A stretch of 37,061 nt of DNA from Phycisphaerae bacterium (GTDB taxonomy: Bacteria; Planctomycetota; Phycisphaerae; UBA1845): contig JAJDDT010000046.1 in the NCBI GenBank assembly GCA_029260165.1, forward strand, positions 1-37,061, in the 5' to 3' direction. The notes under the pieces are model-generated. The model had not been told where the DNA came from, did not search any database, and worked only from the letters and a program-made list of their open reading frames with translations. Shown here in pieces: positions 27,305-35,469 of this stretch (position 1 is the stretch's first letter; each line of letters opens with the position of its first letter). The translations under genes and the position numbers were made by a program.

Positions 27305-28636
27305 ATGACAAAACACCTGATCTACCTCTCCGTCCCCGGACTGCGACCGCAGGATGTCACCGACCCAGCCATCACCCCAACCCTCCATGCATGGGCCAAC
27401 AACGGAACCACCGCCAGGCTCGCACCATCTTTCCCCGCCGTCACATCACCCGTCCAAGCCTCAACATGGACCGGGACCACCCCACAAGACCACGGCGTCA
27501 TCGCCAACGGCTTCTACCACCACGACCGCAGGCAGGTCGAATTCTGGGTTGCCGACAACAGCGTCATCCAGGGCGAACAAATCTGGGACGTCATCGCCAA
27601 AACCGACGGACTAACCTCCGCCGTCTGGCATGCGCAAAACATCAAACACGCCGCCGCAAACCACATCATCACCCCCGCACCCATCCACGAACCCGATGGC
27701 AGTACCAAACTCTGGTGCTACGAAAAACCTGCCAATCTCTACACCGAACTCATCGCCGACCTCGACCATTTCCCGCTCAAACACTATTGGGGACCGCTCG
27801 CTGGCATCCAGTCCACGCAATGGATTCTCGACGCCGCTCAATGGCTCATCAATAAACACGACCCCAACTTCCACTACATCTATATCCCACACCTCGACTA
27901 CGCCTCGCAAAAATTCGGTCCCAACAGCCCCCAGGCCATCGACGCGCTAAAACAGCTCGACGCCGAGTTGACACGGTTCCGCGATTTCGTCGCCAACACA
28001 CCCGCAGGCAGGGACGTCGTCTTCCTCGTCGCCTCCGAATACGCCATGACCGACGTCACAGGCGTCATCTACCCCAACCGCATCCTCGCCGACGCGGACA
28101 TGCTCAAAACCAAACCATCTCCCGACGGACCGGTCATCGACCACGACAGCAGCACCGCCTTTGCCATGGTCGACCATCAGGTCTGCCACATCTACGCCAT
28201 ACCGGATGCTATCCCCGCCATCATCGATTTGTTCAAAACCACCCCGGGCCTCGACGGCGTCTTCACCGCCAACGAACGATCGGCGGTCAACCTCGACCAC
28301 GACCGCAGTGGCCAGGTCATCCTCGCCGCCAACCCCGACCACTGGTTCGCCTACTACTATTGGACCGACGACACCGACGCACCCGCCTTCGCCCACACCG
28401 TCGATATCCACAAAAAACCAGGCTACGACCCCGTCGAACTCTTCTTCGACCCAAAAACGAAATCCATTCCGCTCAACGCAACGCTCGTCAAGGGTTCGCA
28501 CGGCGCGCGCGTCCAGCGCGACGATCAACTCGGCGGCATCGTCTGCTCAACCACGAACCCCGCCATCGAACCGAGGAAAACCTACCGTGACACGGATATC
28601 AAAAAGATGGTGCTCGACATGTTGGGCATCAGGTGA
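27305..28636 (+). CDS. Alkaline-phosphatase-superfamily protein (NPP-like, ebo-associated type)
   Basis: A 443-residue protein of the nucleotide pyrophosphatase/phosphodiesterase type without a signal peptide. The nucleophile region P-A-V-T47-S-P-V-Q-A-S is clear. Metal-site positions differ from classical NPPs: the N-terminal D-G pair is P-G (S-V-P-G-L-R), the D-x-x-G-H motif reads L-D198-Y-A-S-Q-K-F-G-P, and the D-H-G-M motif reads S-E-Y-A-M. A late G-S-H-G is kept. From memory, the same replacements and the block V-D-I-H-x-K-P-G-Y-D-P-V-E-L-F occur in the phosphatase-like protein of ebo clusters, so this is likely a subfamily trait. Activity is uncertain. Its stop overlaps the convergent mqnP by 8 bp. 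Confidence 0.85.
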   Translation: MTKHLIYLSVPGLRPQDVTDPAITPTLHAWANNGTTARLAPSFPAVTSPVQASTWTGTTPQDHGVIANGFYHHDRRQVEFWVADNSVIQGEQIWDVIAKTDGLTSAVWHAQNIKHAAANHIITPAPIHEPDGSTKLWCYEKPANLYTELIADLDHFPLKHYWGPLAGIQSTQWILDAAQWLINKHDPNFHYIYIPHLDYASQKFGPNSPQAIDALKQLDAELTRFRDFVANTPAGRDVVFLVASEYAMTDVTGVIYPNRILADADMLKTKPSPDGPVIDHDSSTAFAMVDHQVCHIYAIPDAIPAIIDLFKTTPGLDGVFTANERSAVNLDHDRSGQVILAANPDHWFAYYYWTDDTDAPAFAHTVDIHKKPGYDPVELFFDPKTKSIPLNATLVKGSHGARVQRDDQLGGIVCSTTNPAIEPRKTYRDTDIKKMVLDMLGIR

Positions 28637-29546
28637 CCACCGACGCCCCGACCAGAATGTCCGTGATCCCCAAAACCGCCAGCAGAACGCTGACGATCCC
28701 GTTCACCGTAAAAAACGCCAGATTCACCCTGGAAAAATCATCCGATCTCACAAGGCCGTTCTCCACGACCAACAACACCGCCACAACCCCAACCCCGACG
28801 AGATAGATCCACCCCAACTCCGCCGTAAACGACAACCCAATCAACGCCACCACCACCAACGCATGAAACAATCGCGCGATCCACAGCGCCACCGACGGTC
28901 CCAATCGCGAAGGCAAGCTGAACAACCCCTCCCGCCGATCCGCCTCGATATCCTGACAGGCGTAAATAACGTCAAAACCCGCAATCCAAAGCGTCACCGC
29001 CGCCCACATCAGCACCGCAGACCACCCCAGACTATCCGGATCAATCGCCAACCAGGCCGCCACCGGCGCAAACCCGATCGCCGTCCCCAGATAAACATGC
29101 GACCACTTCGTAAACCGCTTCGTATACGAATACCCACACAAGTACAGCAGCACCGGAATCGCCAAAATCGCAGGCAGTGGATTCCCAAACAATTTGTAAA
29201 AACCCATGCAGCCCGCCACAAACAACGCCGAACACGCCCCGAGAAAAACAGTCGCCGACCGCATCGACAATAGACCCGCCGGCAGGGGACGACCCGCCGT
29301 CCGCGGATTTCGAGCATCAATGCGCGCGTCGACAATCCGATTGAACGTCATCGCAACGCCCCGCGCACCAAACATGCAAATGACGATCAGCAACAAATGC
29401 GTCCACGTCGGTCGGCCCGTTGCCTCCAGATGTCGCCCTGCCAAGAACGTCGCCAAAACAGCAAACGGCAACGCAAAAACCGTGTGCGACAATTTGATCA
29501 TCTCCCCCCAGACGCGTACGCTCGACACCAATCCCCGCTCGCCCAT
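28629..29546 (-). CDS. mqnP: Menaquinone-pathway prenyltransferase, MqnP (UbiA family)
   Basis: A 305-residue integral membrane enzyme that attaches the polyprenyl chain to the aromatic acid of the futalosine menaquinone route. The start chosen is the ATG overlapping the ubiX stop (TGATG at 29548-29544); an upstream in-frame ATG would overlap more. The first prenyl-diphosphate/Mg site is N69-R-I-V-D73-A-R-I-D77, with A-G-R-P-L after it. The second is Y-A-C-Q-D-I-E-A-D-R-R-E-G-L-F-S-L-P, a form characteristic of MqnP-type enzymes rather than UbiA of ubiquinone synthesis. About eight or nine helices are visible. It is the last gene of the ubiE-unknown-ubiX-mqnP operon. EboC is a related UbiA-family alternative, but the neighbours favour MqnP. 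Confidence 0.9.
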   Translation of the reverse strand: MGERGLVSSVRVWGEMIKLSHTVFALPFAVLATFLAGRHLEATGRPTWTHLLLIVICMFGARGVAMTFNRIVDARIDARNPRTAGRPLPAGLLSMRSATVFLGACSALFVAGCMGFYKLFGNPLPAILAIPVLLYLCGYSYTKRFTKWSHVYLGTAIGFAPVAAWLAIDPDSLGWSAVLMWAAVTLWIAGFDVIYACQDIEADRREGLFSLPSRLGPSVALWIARLFHALVVVALIGLSFTAELGWIYLVGVGVVAVLLVVENGLVRSDDFSRVNLAFFTVNGIVSVLLAVLGITDILVGASVVT

Positions 29547-30151
29547 CACGATTCCGACGACCCCGACGCACCCGCCCAACGCGTGTTGAGTTGGTGCTCA
29601 ACCCCAACCAGATCGAGCAGTTTCCCCACGACAAAATCAACCAGATCCTGAATCGACGTCGGCTTCATATAAAAACCAGGATTCGCAGGACAGATAATCG
29701 CCCCCGCGTCGGACAGCCTCACCATGTTCTTCAAATCAATCGGACTCGTCGGCATCTCCCTGGGAACCACAATCAACCGACGATGCTCCTTCAACGTCAC
29801 CGCCGCCGCCCGTGCAATCAACGCATCACCAATCCCCGCCGCAAGCTCCGCAAGGGTATGACTGCTGCACGGACAAACAATCATCGCATGTGTCAAAAAC
29901 GAACCACTGCTCAGCGGACTGCCAACGTCCTGATACGAATGCACGACGACCTGATCCGTCTCACGACCCACCAACGACGCTGCAGTCACCTTCCCAATGC
30001 CCAACTCGTCCGCGATCAACCGACGACCCCACGTCGAAATCACCAGATGAACCTCTGCCCCGCCCTCCACGAGACATTCCACCAACCGCCTCGCATACAA
30101 CGCGCCGCTCGCACCCGTAATACCCACAACAATACGCTTCCGGTCCGCCAT
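29546..30151 (-). CDS. ubiX: UbiX-like flavin prenyltransferase
   Basis: A 201-residue enzyme that prenylates FMN to make the cofactor of UbiD-type decarboxylases. In futalosine menaquinone synthesis it supports removal of the aromatic carboxyl group. The ATG at 30151 overlaps the upstream gene's TGA (TGATG). The N-terminal Rossmann-like motif V-V-G-I-T-G-A-S-G-A-L-Y-A is clear, as are V-C-P-C-S-S-H-T-L-A, R-E-M-P and the C-terminal C-P-A-N-P-G-F-Y of UbiX/Pad1 proteins. Length is normal. No ubiD homologue lies in the window, so it should be elsewhere in the genome. Confidence 0.93.
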   Translation of the reverse strand: MADRKRIVVGITGASGALYARRLVECLVEGGAEVHLVISTWGRRLIADELGIGKVTAASLVGRETDQVVVHSYQDVGSPLSSGSFLTHAMIVCPCSSHTLAELAAGIGDALIARAAAVTLKEHRRLIVVPREMPTSPIDLKNMVRLSDAGAIICPANPGFYMKPTSIQDLVDFVVGKLLDLVGVEHQLNTRWAGASGSSES

Positions 30152-31977
30152 CAGTCCGCCTCCGAACCCGTCCGATCCAACTCCCGAACCCTCGCGTCCG
30201 TCAGTCCCCGCCACGCACTCTCCGAAAACTCCGTCACCACACGTTCAAAAGCACGCGCTGCCGCAACAGGCTCACCACGCTCCCGGTACGTCTCTCCCAA
30301 CGAATACAACGCCCCAGCCACCGAATCTTCCGCCGGACTCGCAAGCGTACATTGCCCCAGTGCAACCGAACGCTGCTCGGCGTCATCAATCGACCGCGCC
30401 ATCTCCAACCGAAGGTTGTCCGCCAACTGACAATTCGGATACCGCTCAATGACCCCCTCCAGATGCCTGGCATACTGCAACGTCCGCGGCGCAAACCCCG
30501 CGAACTCCCGCAACGGAACATCCCCATAGATCGGATCACGATTCCGCTCCAACAGCTCCAGAAATATCCGCGATTCCAAAATCTTCCGCGCAATCGGAAT
30601 CTCCAAACTAGCCTCGGGAAGTTTACGCCCCATCAACGGTCTATCCTCGCGAGACAACCCCTCGCTGGAAAGAACCGACTGCCCCAATGCGATCCCGCGA
30701 CGCAATCGCGAAATCGCCCGATCGACCTCCCCTGCCCGCACGTCCAGCCGCGCGAGATGCAAACCCGCCACCACCCACTGAGGCGTCTCACGACCATTCG
30801 CCTCGATCATCTCCCACGCCAAACGCGACCGCTCATTCGGAAAGTCGTCAAAAAACACAAGCCGACCCTCCTTCTCCAACGCCGTGAAATCCGGTCGCAT
30901 GTCCAACGCCCGACCCTTGATATACAACGCCGCCGTCGCATAACGACTGTCCGGAAAAAGATGCACAAACCGGTTCACCGCCAAAGCAGCCTTGTCCTGA
31001 TACGCAACCCACTCCCTGCTCGCCTCAGGGTCCATCGCCAACGCAACCCGCAACGTCAGTTGATCGCGAACAGCCGAAAAACTCCGCTTGTTCTCCGGGT
31101 CCGCCATCCGCGATTCAATCACCGGATCAAGAATGCTCTGAATGTCACGACTCACCATGTATTGCGAACCGGGACCGTAATTCCGCTCAAGCAAACGATA
31201 ATGCAACTCATCACGACCAACCTGAAACTCAAAAATAATGGCTGGCGACACGAACAGAATCGCCATCAACGGCGCAATCGCACCAGGCCGATAGTTCACC
31301 AATCGCGCGATCGTCAACACAATCCCCATCACCACCGCCGCCGCAATCAGCGACAAACTCAGCATCGCCTGCAACTTCACAAAATCAGACGGATTCGCAA
31401 GCTTCTCCACCGCCCCCGACACCTGACGAGACGCCATAAACATGTAAACAACAATCGGCACCAGACTCATCAGCGCAGACGCATACCGCGAACGCACTCG
31501 AAAAGGCTTCACAGACGCGATCAGACACGACGCCACCAGCGTAATCGCCAGCCACGGCATGACCCCCAGAAAACCCACCGACACCGAAAACGGAATCGAC
31601 CACCAGAATCGATACAGAATCGAAACCACAATCGGGATCGACACCAGGGCAGCCAGAACCAACCCCAGGACCACGATCATCATCGGAACATCGACGATGC
31701 TGATCGGGTCCAACCCCAACGCCAACGGCGTATGCTCCGTCTGCGACGAAATATGAAATGTCGCAACCAACTGCGACCAATACTCCCCGCTCGCCGGTGC
31801 AAACACCACCCCCGTGCGAAGCCAATACGCAACACAGCAAATACCACCAAACAAAACGATGTTGATCGCCATCAGCACCAACGCCCGACGACGATACTTG
31901 CGCTCCGTCCGGGACCAAACGTCCACATACGTCTCTTCCGAACGCCCAACGCTGTTCATCGCTGCGTCTGCCGACAT
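30151..31977 (-). CDS. Unknown membrane protein with helical-repeat C-terminus, in quinone operon
   Basis: The protein has 608 residues. I do not recognise a named family. The N-terminal third has about six or seven hydrophobic segments (33-55, 95-120, 125-155, 173-190, 208-235, 248-263). The C-terminal ~340 residues are soluble and helical, with patterns like tetratricopeptide repeats (F-P-D-S-R-Y-A-T-A-A-L-Y, A-A-R-A-F-E-R-V-V-T-E-F). The ATG at 31977 is one base after the ubiE stop (TAA-C-ATG), and its TGA overlaps the ubiX start. This tight placement implies co-translation with quinone genes. It might scaffold membrane-bound quinone enzymes; that is inference only. Confidence 0.8.
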   Translation of the reverse strand: MSADAAMNSVGRSEETYVDVWSRTERKYRRRALVLMAINIVLFGGICCVAYWLRTGVVFAPASGEYWSQLVATFHISSQTEHTPLALGLDPISIVDVPMMIVVLGLVLAALVSIPIVVSILYRFWWSIPFSVSVGFLGVMPWLAITLVASCLIASVKPFRVRSRYASALMSLVPIVVYMFMASRQVSGAVEKLANPSDFVKLQAMLSLSLIAAAVVMGIVLTIARLVNYRPGAIAPLMAILFVSPAIIFEFQVGRDELHYRLLERNYGPGSQYMVSRDIQSILDPVIESRMADPENKRSFSAVRDQLTLRVALAMDPEASREWVAYQDKAALAVNRFVHLFPDSRYATAALYIKGRALDMRPDFTALEKEGRLVFFDDFPNERSRLAWEMIEANGRETPQWVVAGLHLARLDVRAGEVDRAISRLRRGIALGQSVLSSEGLSREDRPLMGRKLPEASLEIPIARKILESRIFLELLERNRDPIYGDVPLREFAGFAPRTLQYARHLEGVIERYPNCQLADNLRLEMARSIDDAEQRSVALGQCTLASPAEDSVAGALYSLGETYRERGEPVAAARAFERVVTEFSESAWRGLTDARVRELDRTGSEAD

Positions 31978-31978
31978 G

Positions 31979-32728
31979 TTACTTGAACGCCGAATAAATC
32001 GTCACAACACCCATCGTCAACGACCTCGTCTCAACCCGCGCAAAACCCGCCTCAACAAGCTGCCCCACAAACGCCTCCGCGCTCGGGAAGGATACCACCG
32101 ACCTGGGCAGATAGCGATACGCTCCCGTTCGATCGCCACTCAACAACGTCGCACCCATCGGCATGATCCGCGATGCGTAAAGCTCATAAATCCCACGCAT
32201 CAACCGATTCCTCGGCCTCGAAAATTCCAGAATAATCGCCCGACCACCATCCCTCAGCACACGACACATCTCCCCCAACCCACCCGACAAATCCTGAAAA
32301 TTCCGAACCCCAAACGCGCACGATACAATCGAAAAAGACCCATCACCAAACGGCAGACGCAACGCATCCGACTGAACCCAACCGATCGACGTCCGATCCC
32401 GCTCCACCGCCCGCACCAACATCCCCGACGCAAAATCGCTTCCCACCACAGATCGCGGGCAAACCCCACCATCGCGAAACGCACGAGCAAAATCACCCGT
32501 CCCACACGCAACGTCCAACACATCATCCGACGCGGTCACCCCCGCCATTTCAACCGCCACCCGACGCCACGCCCCATCTCGCCCACCGCTAAACACCCGA
32601 TTGACCAGCTCATACGTCGGCGCAATCGCATCAAACATCCCGCGAACCCGATCAGCCTTGTCCCCCTGAACGTGCGGGTTCTCCAACCGGGATTCATCCC
32701 ACAGCACCTTGTCCTCACCAACCGACAT
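31979..32728 (-). CDS. ubiE: Demethylmenaquinone methyltransferase (UbiE/MenG family)
   Basis: A 249-residue SAM-dependent methyltransferase performing the final C-methylation of menaquinone. The ATG at 32728 has GGTGGG 6 bases upstream; an ATG at 32734 touches that site and is less likely. Motif I is V-L-D-V-A-C-G-T-G-D-F (70-80). Family signatures F-D-A-I-A-P-T-Y-E-L-V-N-R-V-F-S-G-G, D-A-L-R-L-P-F-G-D-G-S-F, A-F-G-V-R-N-F and the Y-R-Y-L-P-x-S-V near the end are all present. It begins just after the terminator of the superoxide dismutase gene, so its own promoter must lie within or upstream of that terminator unless readthrough occurs. Confidence 0.93.
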   Translation of the reverse strand: MSVGEDKVLWDESRLENPHVQGDKADRVRGMFDAIAPTYELVNRVFSGGRDGAWRRVAVEMAGVTASDDVLDVACGTGDFARAFRDGGVCPRSVVGSDFASGMLVRAVERDRTSIGWVQSDALRLPFGDGSFSIVSCAFGVRNFQDLSGGLGEMCRVLRDGGRAIILEFSRPRNRLMRGIYELYASRIMPMGATLLSGDRTGAYRYLPRSVVSFPSAEAFVGQLVEAGFARVETRSLTMGVVTIYSAFK

Positions 32729-32742
32729 CAACATCCCACCAC

Positions 32743-32778
32743 AAAAAAACGACAAGGCCAATCACGCGACCTTGTCGT
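32743..32778 (-). terminator. Rho-independent terminator after superoxide dismutase gene
   Basis: Read on the minus strand, ACGACAAGG (32778-32770) pairs with CCTTGTCGT (32757-32749) and is followed by seven T residues (32749-32743). The stem is a perfect 9 bp. It ends 15 bp before the ubiE start. Confidence 0.9.
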
Positions 32779-32811
32779 TCTTTAATTCATCACGCGACCA
32801 TGTCACCCAAA

Positions 32812-33423
32812 CTACGAAGCCTTCTCAAAACGCTCCGAAACGTTCGACCAGTTCACAACATTCCAAAACGCCGCAACATAGTCAGGACGACGATTCTGAT
32901 AATTCAAGTAATACGCATGTTCCCAAACATCCAACCCCAGCAACGGCTTCAACCCAACCGTCACAGGACTGTCCTGATTCGCAAAACTCTGAACCACCAA
33001 CTTCCCCGATCCATCCAGACAAAGCCAAGCCCAACCACTGCCGAACCGGGTCGCAGCCGCCGTCGCAAATTTCTCCTTAAACGCATCGAACGACCCAAAC
33101 GCCGAATCAATCGCAGACGCCAAACCGCCCGACGGATTCCCACCGCCGTCAGCGCTCATGTTGTTCCAGAAAATGCTGTGGTTCAGATGCCCACCGCCAT
33201 TGTTGTTCACCGCACCACGAACCGAATCCGGCAGTTCCTTCAAACCTGAAAGCAACTCCTCAACACCCTTCGACTGCAAATCCGCATGCCCCTCAAGAGC
33301 CGCATTCAACTTCGCAACATACCCCGCATGATGCTTCCCATGATGAATTTCCATCGTCCGCGCATCAATATGAGGCTCCAAAGCGTCAAACCCGTACGGC
33401 AATGCTGGTAACTCGTGTGCCAT
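32812..33423 (-). CDS. sodA: Superoxide dismutase, Mn/Fe family (Mn-type residues)
   Basis: A 203-residue cytosolic enzyme that disproportionates superoxide. The ATG at 33423 has AAGGAGAG upstream; the frame continues further up without protein-like content. Metal ligands are H27 (E-I-H-H-G-K-H-H), H82 ([11 protein letters not shown]), D165 and H169 (D-V-W-E-H-A-Y). The glycine near 77-78 combined with Q150 (A-N-Q-D-S-P) is the arrangement of Mn-specific or cambialistic enzymes, not of Fe enzymes. It has its own terminator and is divergent from the formyltransferase gene. Confidence 0.95.
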   Translation of the reverse strand: MAHELPALPYGFDALEPHIDARTMEIHHGKHHAGYVAKLNAALEGHADLQSKGVEELLSGLKELPDSVRGAVNNNGGGHLNHSIFWNNMSADGGGNPSGGLASAIDSAFGSFDAFKEKFATAAATRFGSGWAWLCLDGSGKLVVQSFANQDSPVTVGLKPLLGLDVWEHAYYLNYQNRRPDYVAAFWNVVNWSNVSERFEKAS

Positions 33424-33607
33424 CAGTAACTCTCCTTCCATCCAAAAACCCGCCGCGTGTCCATCCCGTCCACGCCAGCGCGAAAGCTTATCCCAGTCAC
33501 TCATCCAGTCAAGCTTCAACCGTTTTGCCTTATCACAAACACCATTTCTCGCCGATAAACACTCCAGGGCAAACCAGCGAAACCGACCATCCACGCAGGA
33601 GCACGCC

Positions 33608-34447
33608 ATGAACGTCGGCATCCTCACCAGCACCGACATCCGACACCGCTTTTTCGTCAACACCATCGCAGACGTCTTCAACGTCACCGCCATCGTCCAC
33701 CAGGACACAGGCTACATCCCCGCAGACACCGACAAGGAAAACCTCGACATACGCACCGCCAAAACCCTCCGAATGCACTTCAACGAACGCACCAGACAGG
33801 AGCAGGCCTTCTTCAACCACAACGCCCAAACCCGCACAGGACAATCCGACTGCAAGGTCTGTTTCGTCGATCCCAAAACACTCAACTCCCACGACACCGT
33901 CAACTTCCTCGCCCGCGCAAAAATCGACATCCTGCTCGTCTACGGCACCACCCTCATCAAACCGCCCCTGCTCGACCAGTTCGCAGGACGAACCATCAAC
34001 ATGCACCTCGGTCTAAGCCCCTACTACCGAGGCACCGCCACAAACTTCTACCCACTACTCAACGAGGAACCTGAATACGTCGGCGTCACCATCCACATGA
34101 TCGACCCCGGAATCGACACCGGACCCATCGTCCGCCACGCCCGCGCCGAAATCACACCCGACGACATGCCCCACACCATAGGTTGCAAAACCATCCTCGC
34201 AGGAATCGAAGCCATGATCATGACCCTCCACGAAGTCGAAGCCGGACGCACAAACCCCGTCCCACAATGGAATGAACCAAGCGCCAAACTCTACCAGCGA
34301 AAAGACTACTACCCATCCCAGGTCGTCAAACTCTACGACCTCATCGATAAGGGCTTGTTTACCAATTACGCCACCCGAATGGACGACGTCCAGGACGACA
34401 TGAAACTCATCAACCCAATCATGATCGGCCAACCCCTGACCGTGTGA
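33608..34447 (+). CDS. Formyltransferase-family protein (Fmt/sugar N-formyltransferase-like)
   Basis: The protein has 279 residues. AGGAG lies 8 bases before the ATG. It has the formyltetrahydrofolate-dependent transferase fold: N-terminal G-I-L-T-S-T, the catalytic triad N131-x-H133 ([12 protein letters not shown]) and D170 in G-I-D-T-G-P-I. It lacks the C-terminal tRNA-binding domain of methionyl-tRNA formyltransferase, and the region before the active site is longer. A small-molecule or sugar-nucleotide amine is therefore a likelier acceptor than tRNA, although no sugar gene is adjacent. It is divergent from the superoxide dismutase gene with 184 bp between. Confidence 0.85.
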   Translation: MNVGILTSTDIRHRFFVNTIADVFNVTAIVHQDTGYIPADTDKENLDIRTAKTLRMHFNERTRQEQAFFNHNAQTRTGQSDCKVCFVDPKTLNSHDTVNFLARAKIDILLVYGTTLIKPPLLDQFAGRTINMHLGLSPYYRGTATNFYPLLNEEPEYVGVTIHMIDPGIDTGPIVRHARAEITPDDMPHTIGCKTILAGIEAMIMTLHEVEAGRTNPVPQWNEPSAKLYQRKDYYPSQVVKLYDLIDKGLFTNYATRMDDVQDDMKLINPIMIGQPLTV

Positions 34448-34460
34448 CCGCCCCCAAACC

Positions 34461-34474
34461 GCGAGTACACTCGC
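34461..34474. promoter_or_regulatory. Palindrome, possible activator site
   Basis: GCGAGT-AC-ACTCGC is a perfect inverted repeat (6-bp arms, 2-bp centre). It lies 54 bp upstream of the sigma-54-type element, a usual place for an enhancer-binding protein. It also begins 14 bp after the formyltransferase stop, so a hairpin role is possible. Confidence 0.4.
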
Positions 34475-34527
34475 AGACCAACCCGCTCCCCACGTCCCAA
34501 AACGTCGATTCCCGCACAGCAACGCAT

Positions 34528-34543
34528 TGGCACGCCATTTGCT
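34528..34543 (+). promoter_or_regulatory. Sigma-54-type promoter (-24/-12)
   Basis: TGGCACGCCATTTGCT matches the consensus TGGCAC-N5-TTGCW at every fixed base, and the GG and GC doublets are 10 bases apart. It lies 53 bp before the start of the PP2C phosphatase gene and in non-coding DNA, which would place the transcript start near 34555. Confidence 0.65.
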
Positions 34544-34595
34544 TCATCACCATTCAGCGTCGCAGGTGTTGCGACCCGAATGTAAGGATGAGCTA

Positions 34596-35279
34596 ATGTC
34601 CAACACACAAATCAACAAACAATGGACCTTCAACGTCACCCCCTGGCAAAAACAAGCCGACAGGCAGGGCGGCGATTTCTACCTCATCCACCGTACCACG
34701 AACCACACACGTATTTTCATCGGCGACGTCTCCGGTCACGGCGAAGACGCCGCCCCTTTTGCAAACAAACTGCGACCATGGATCCAGCATCACCTCGCAA
34801 ACCACATGACCGTCAACACGCTGCGTCAATGGTCGAGCAAAGTGCGCAGGATGATGCCCAATCGTTTCGTCGCGTTCACCTGCATCCAGATCGATCGACA
34901 AAACGCAACCGCCGAAATCTTCGCCGCAGGAAACCCCGATCTCATCATCCGAAAACAGGATGGCACGACGACCTGCCTCGAAGCCAACGGCATGCCCTTG
35001 GGTCTTGTCGACGATCACGAGTGGGTGTCACCGCAACCCCAAGAAATCCAGATAGCAACACAGGACGAAATCGTCTGTTTCACAGATGGTTTGACCGATA
35101 CCACAAACAAAATCGATGAGCGCTTCGGCTTCAACCGCGTGCTGACCTCCATCACCGCCGCGACAAACGATTGCGTCGCCGCCATAAGATCAGCCGTCCG
35201 AACCTTCGCCGAAAGCGCCATCGCCCAGGACGACCTCACCCTTTTGAGAATCGCACCCATGACCCGAAAAGCCGCGTAA
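34596..35279 (+). CDS. SpoIIE/RsbU-type PP2C serine phosphatase
   Basis: A 227-residue, single-domain protein phosphatase. AAGGATGAG precedes the ATG at 34596. All metal-site motifs are visible: G-G-D-F (25-28), I-G-D-V-S-G-H-G (42-49), A-A-G-N-P, M-P-L-G-L, F-T-D-G-L-T-D (162-168) and Q-D-D-L-T-L-L (211-217). There is no N-terminal receiver, GAF, PAS or HAMP domain, so control must come from a partner or from transcription. The family usually dephosphorylates anti-anti-sigma (STAS) factors in partner-switching systems; no STAS or anti-sigma kinase gene is in the window. The upstream sigma-54-type element suggests regulated expression. Confidence 0.92.
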   Translation: MSNTQINKQWTFNVTPWQKQADRQGGDFYLIHRTTNHTRIFIGDVSGHGEDAAPFANKLRPWIQHHLANHMTVNTLRQWSSKVRRMMPNRFVAFTCIQIDRQNATAEIFAAGNPDLIIRKQDGTTTCLEANGMPLGLVDDHEWVSPQPQEIQIATQDEIVCFTDGLTDTTNKIDERFGFNRVLTSITAATNDCVAAIRSAVRTFAESAIAQDDLTLLRIAPMTRKAA

Positions 35280-35311
35280 GACCACGACTCCTGAGTTCCC
35301 TTACCTCTACA

Positions 35312-35359
35312 GGCGGAACAAGCCCGGACAACCACGTCCGGGCTTGTTTCGTTTCCGCC
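35312..35359 (+). terminator. Strong terminator hairpin
   Basis: AACAAGCCCGGAC (35317-35329) and GTCCGGGCTTGTT (35336-35348) form a perfect 13-bp stem with a 6-nt loop, followed by TTTCGTTT. An outer GGCGGAA/TTCCGCC pair can extend it. It ends the phosphatase transcript. Confidence 0.85.
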
Positions 35360-35431
35360 CCGACGTAACGTCACCATCGCAAGACGATCGCGCCGTCATC
35401 CATCGCGAAACCATTGTAGATGGGGATGAAA

Positions 35432-35460
35432 GCCCGTTGCGGGCTGGTAGGCTACCAGCC
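35432..35460 (+). repeat. Two consecutive hairpins upstream of the IS110-type transposase
   Basis: GCCCG-TTG-CGGGC (35432-35444) overlaps the perfect palindrome GGCTGGTAG-G-CTACCAGCC (35442-35460). They sit about 50-70 bp before the transposase start, so only one of the two hairpins can form at a time. Both IS110-end structure and guide-RNA folding are possible readings. Confidence 0.55.
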
Positions 35461-35469
35461 TGTGTTGAA

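Noticed and set aside
28161-29273. Long plus-strand frame across the end of the phosphatase-like gene and mqnP
   Set aside because: Low-complexity arginine, proline and serine-rich shadow of two well-supported genes.
30352-31986. 544-codon plus-strand frame opposite the unknown membrane protein
   Set aside because: Arginine/glutamine/histidine-rich translation typical of the complement of a biased gene; the minus-strand frame has helices and coupled start/stop sites.
31814-32785. Plus-strand frame opposite ubiE
   Set aside because: Shadow of a gene with all methyltransferase motifs.
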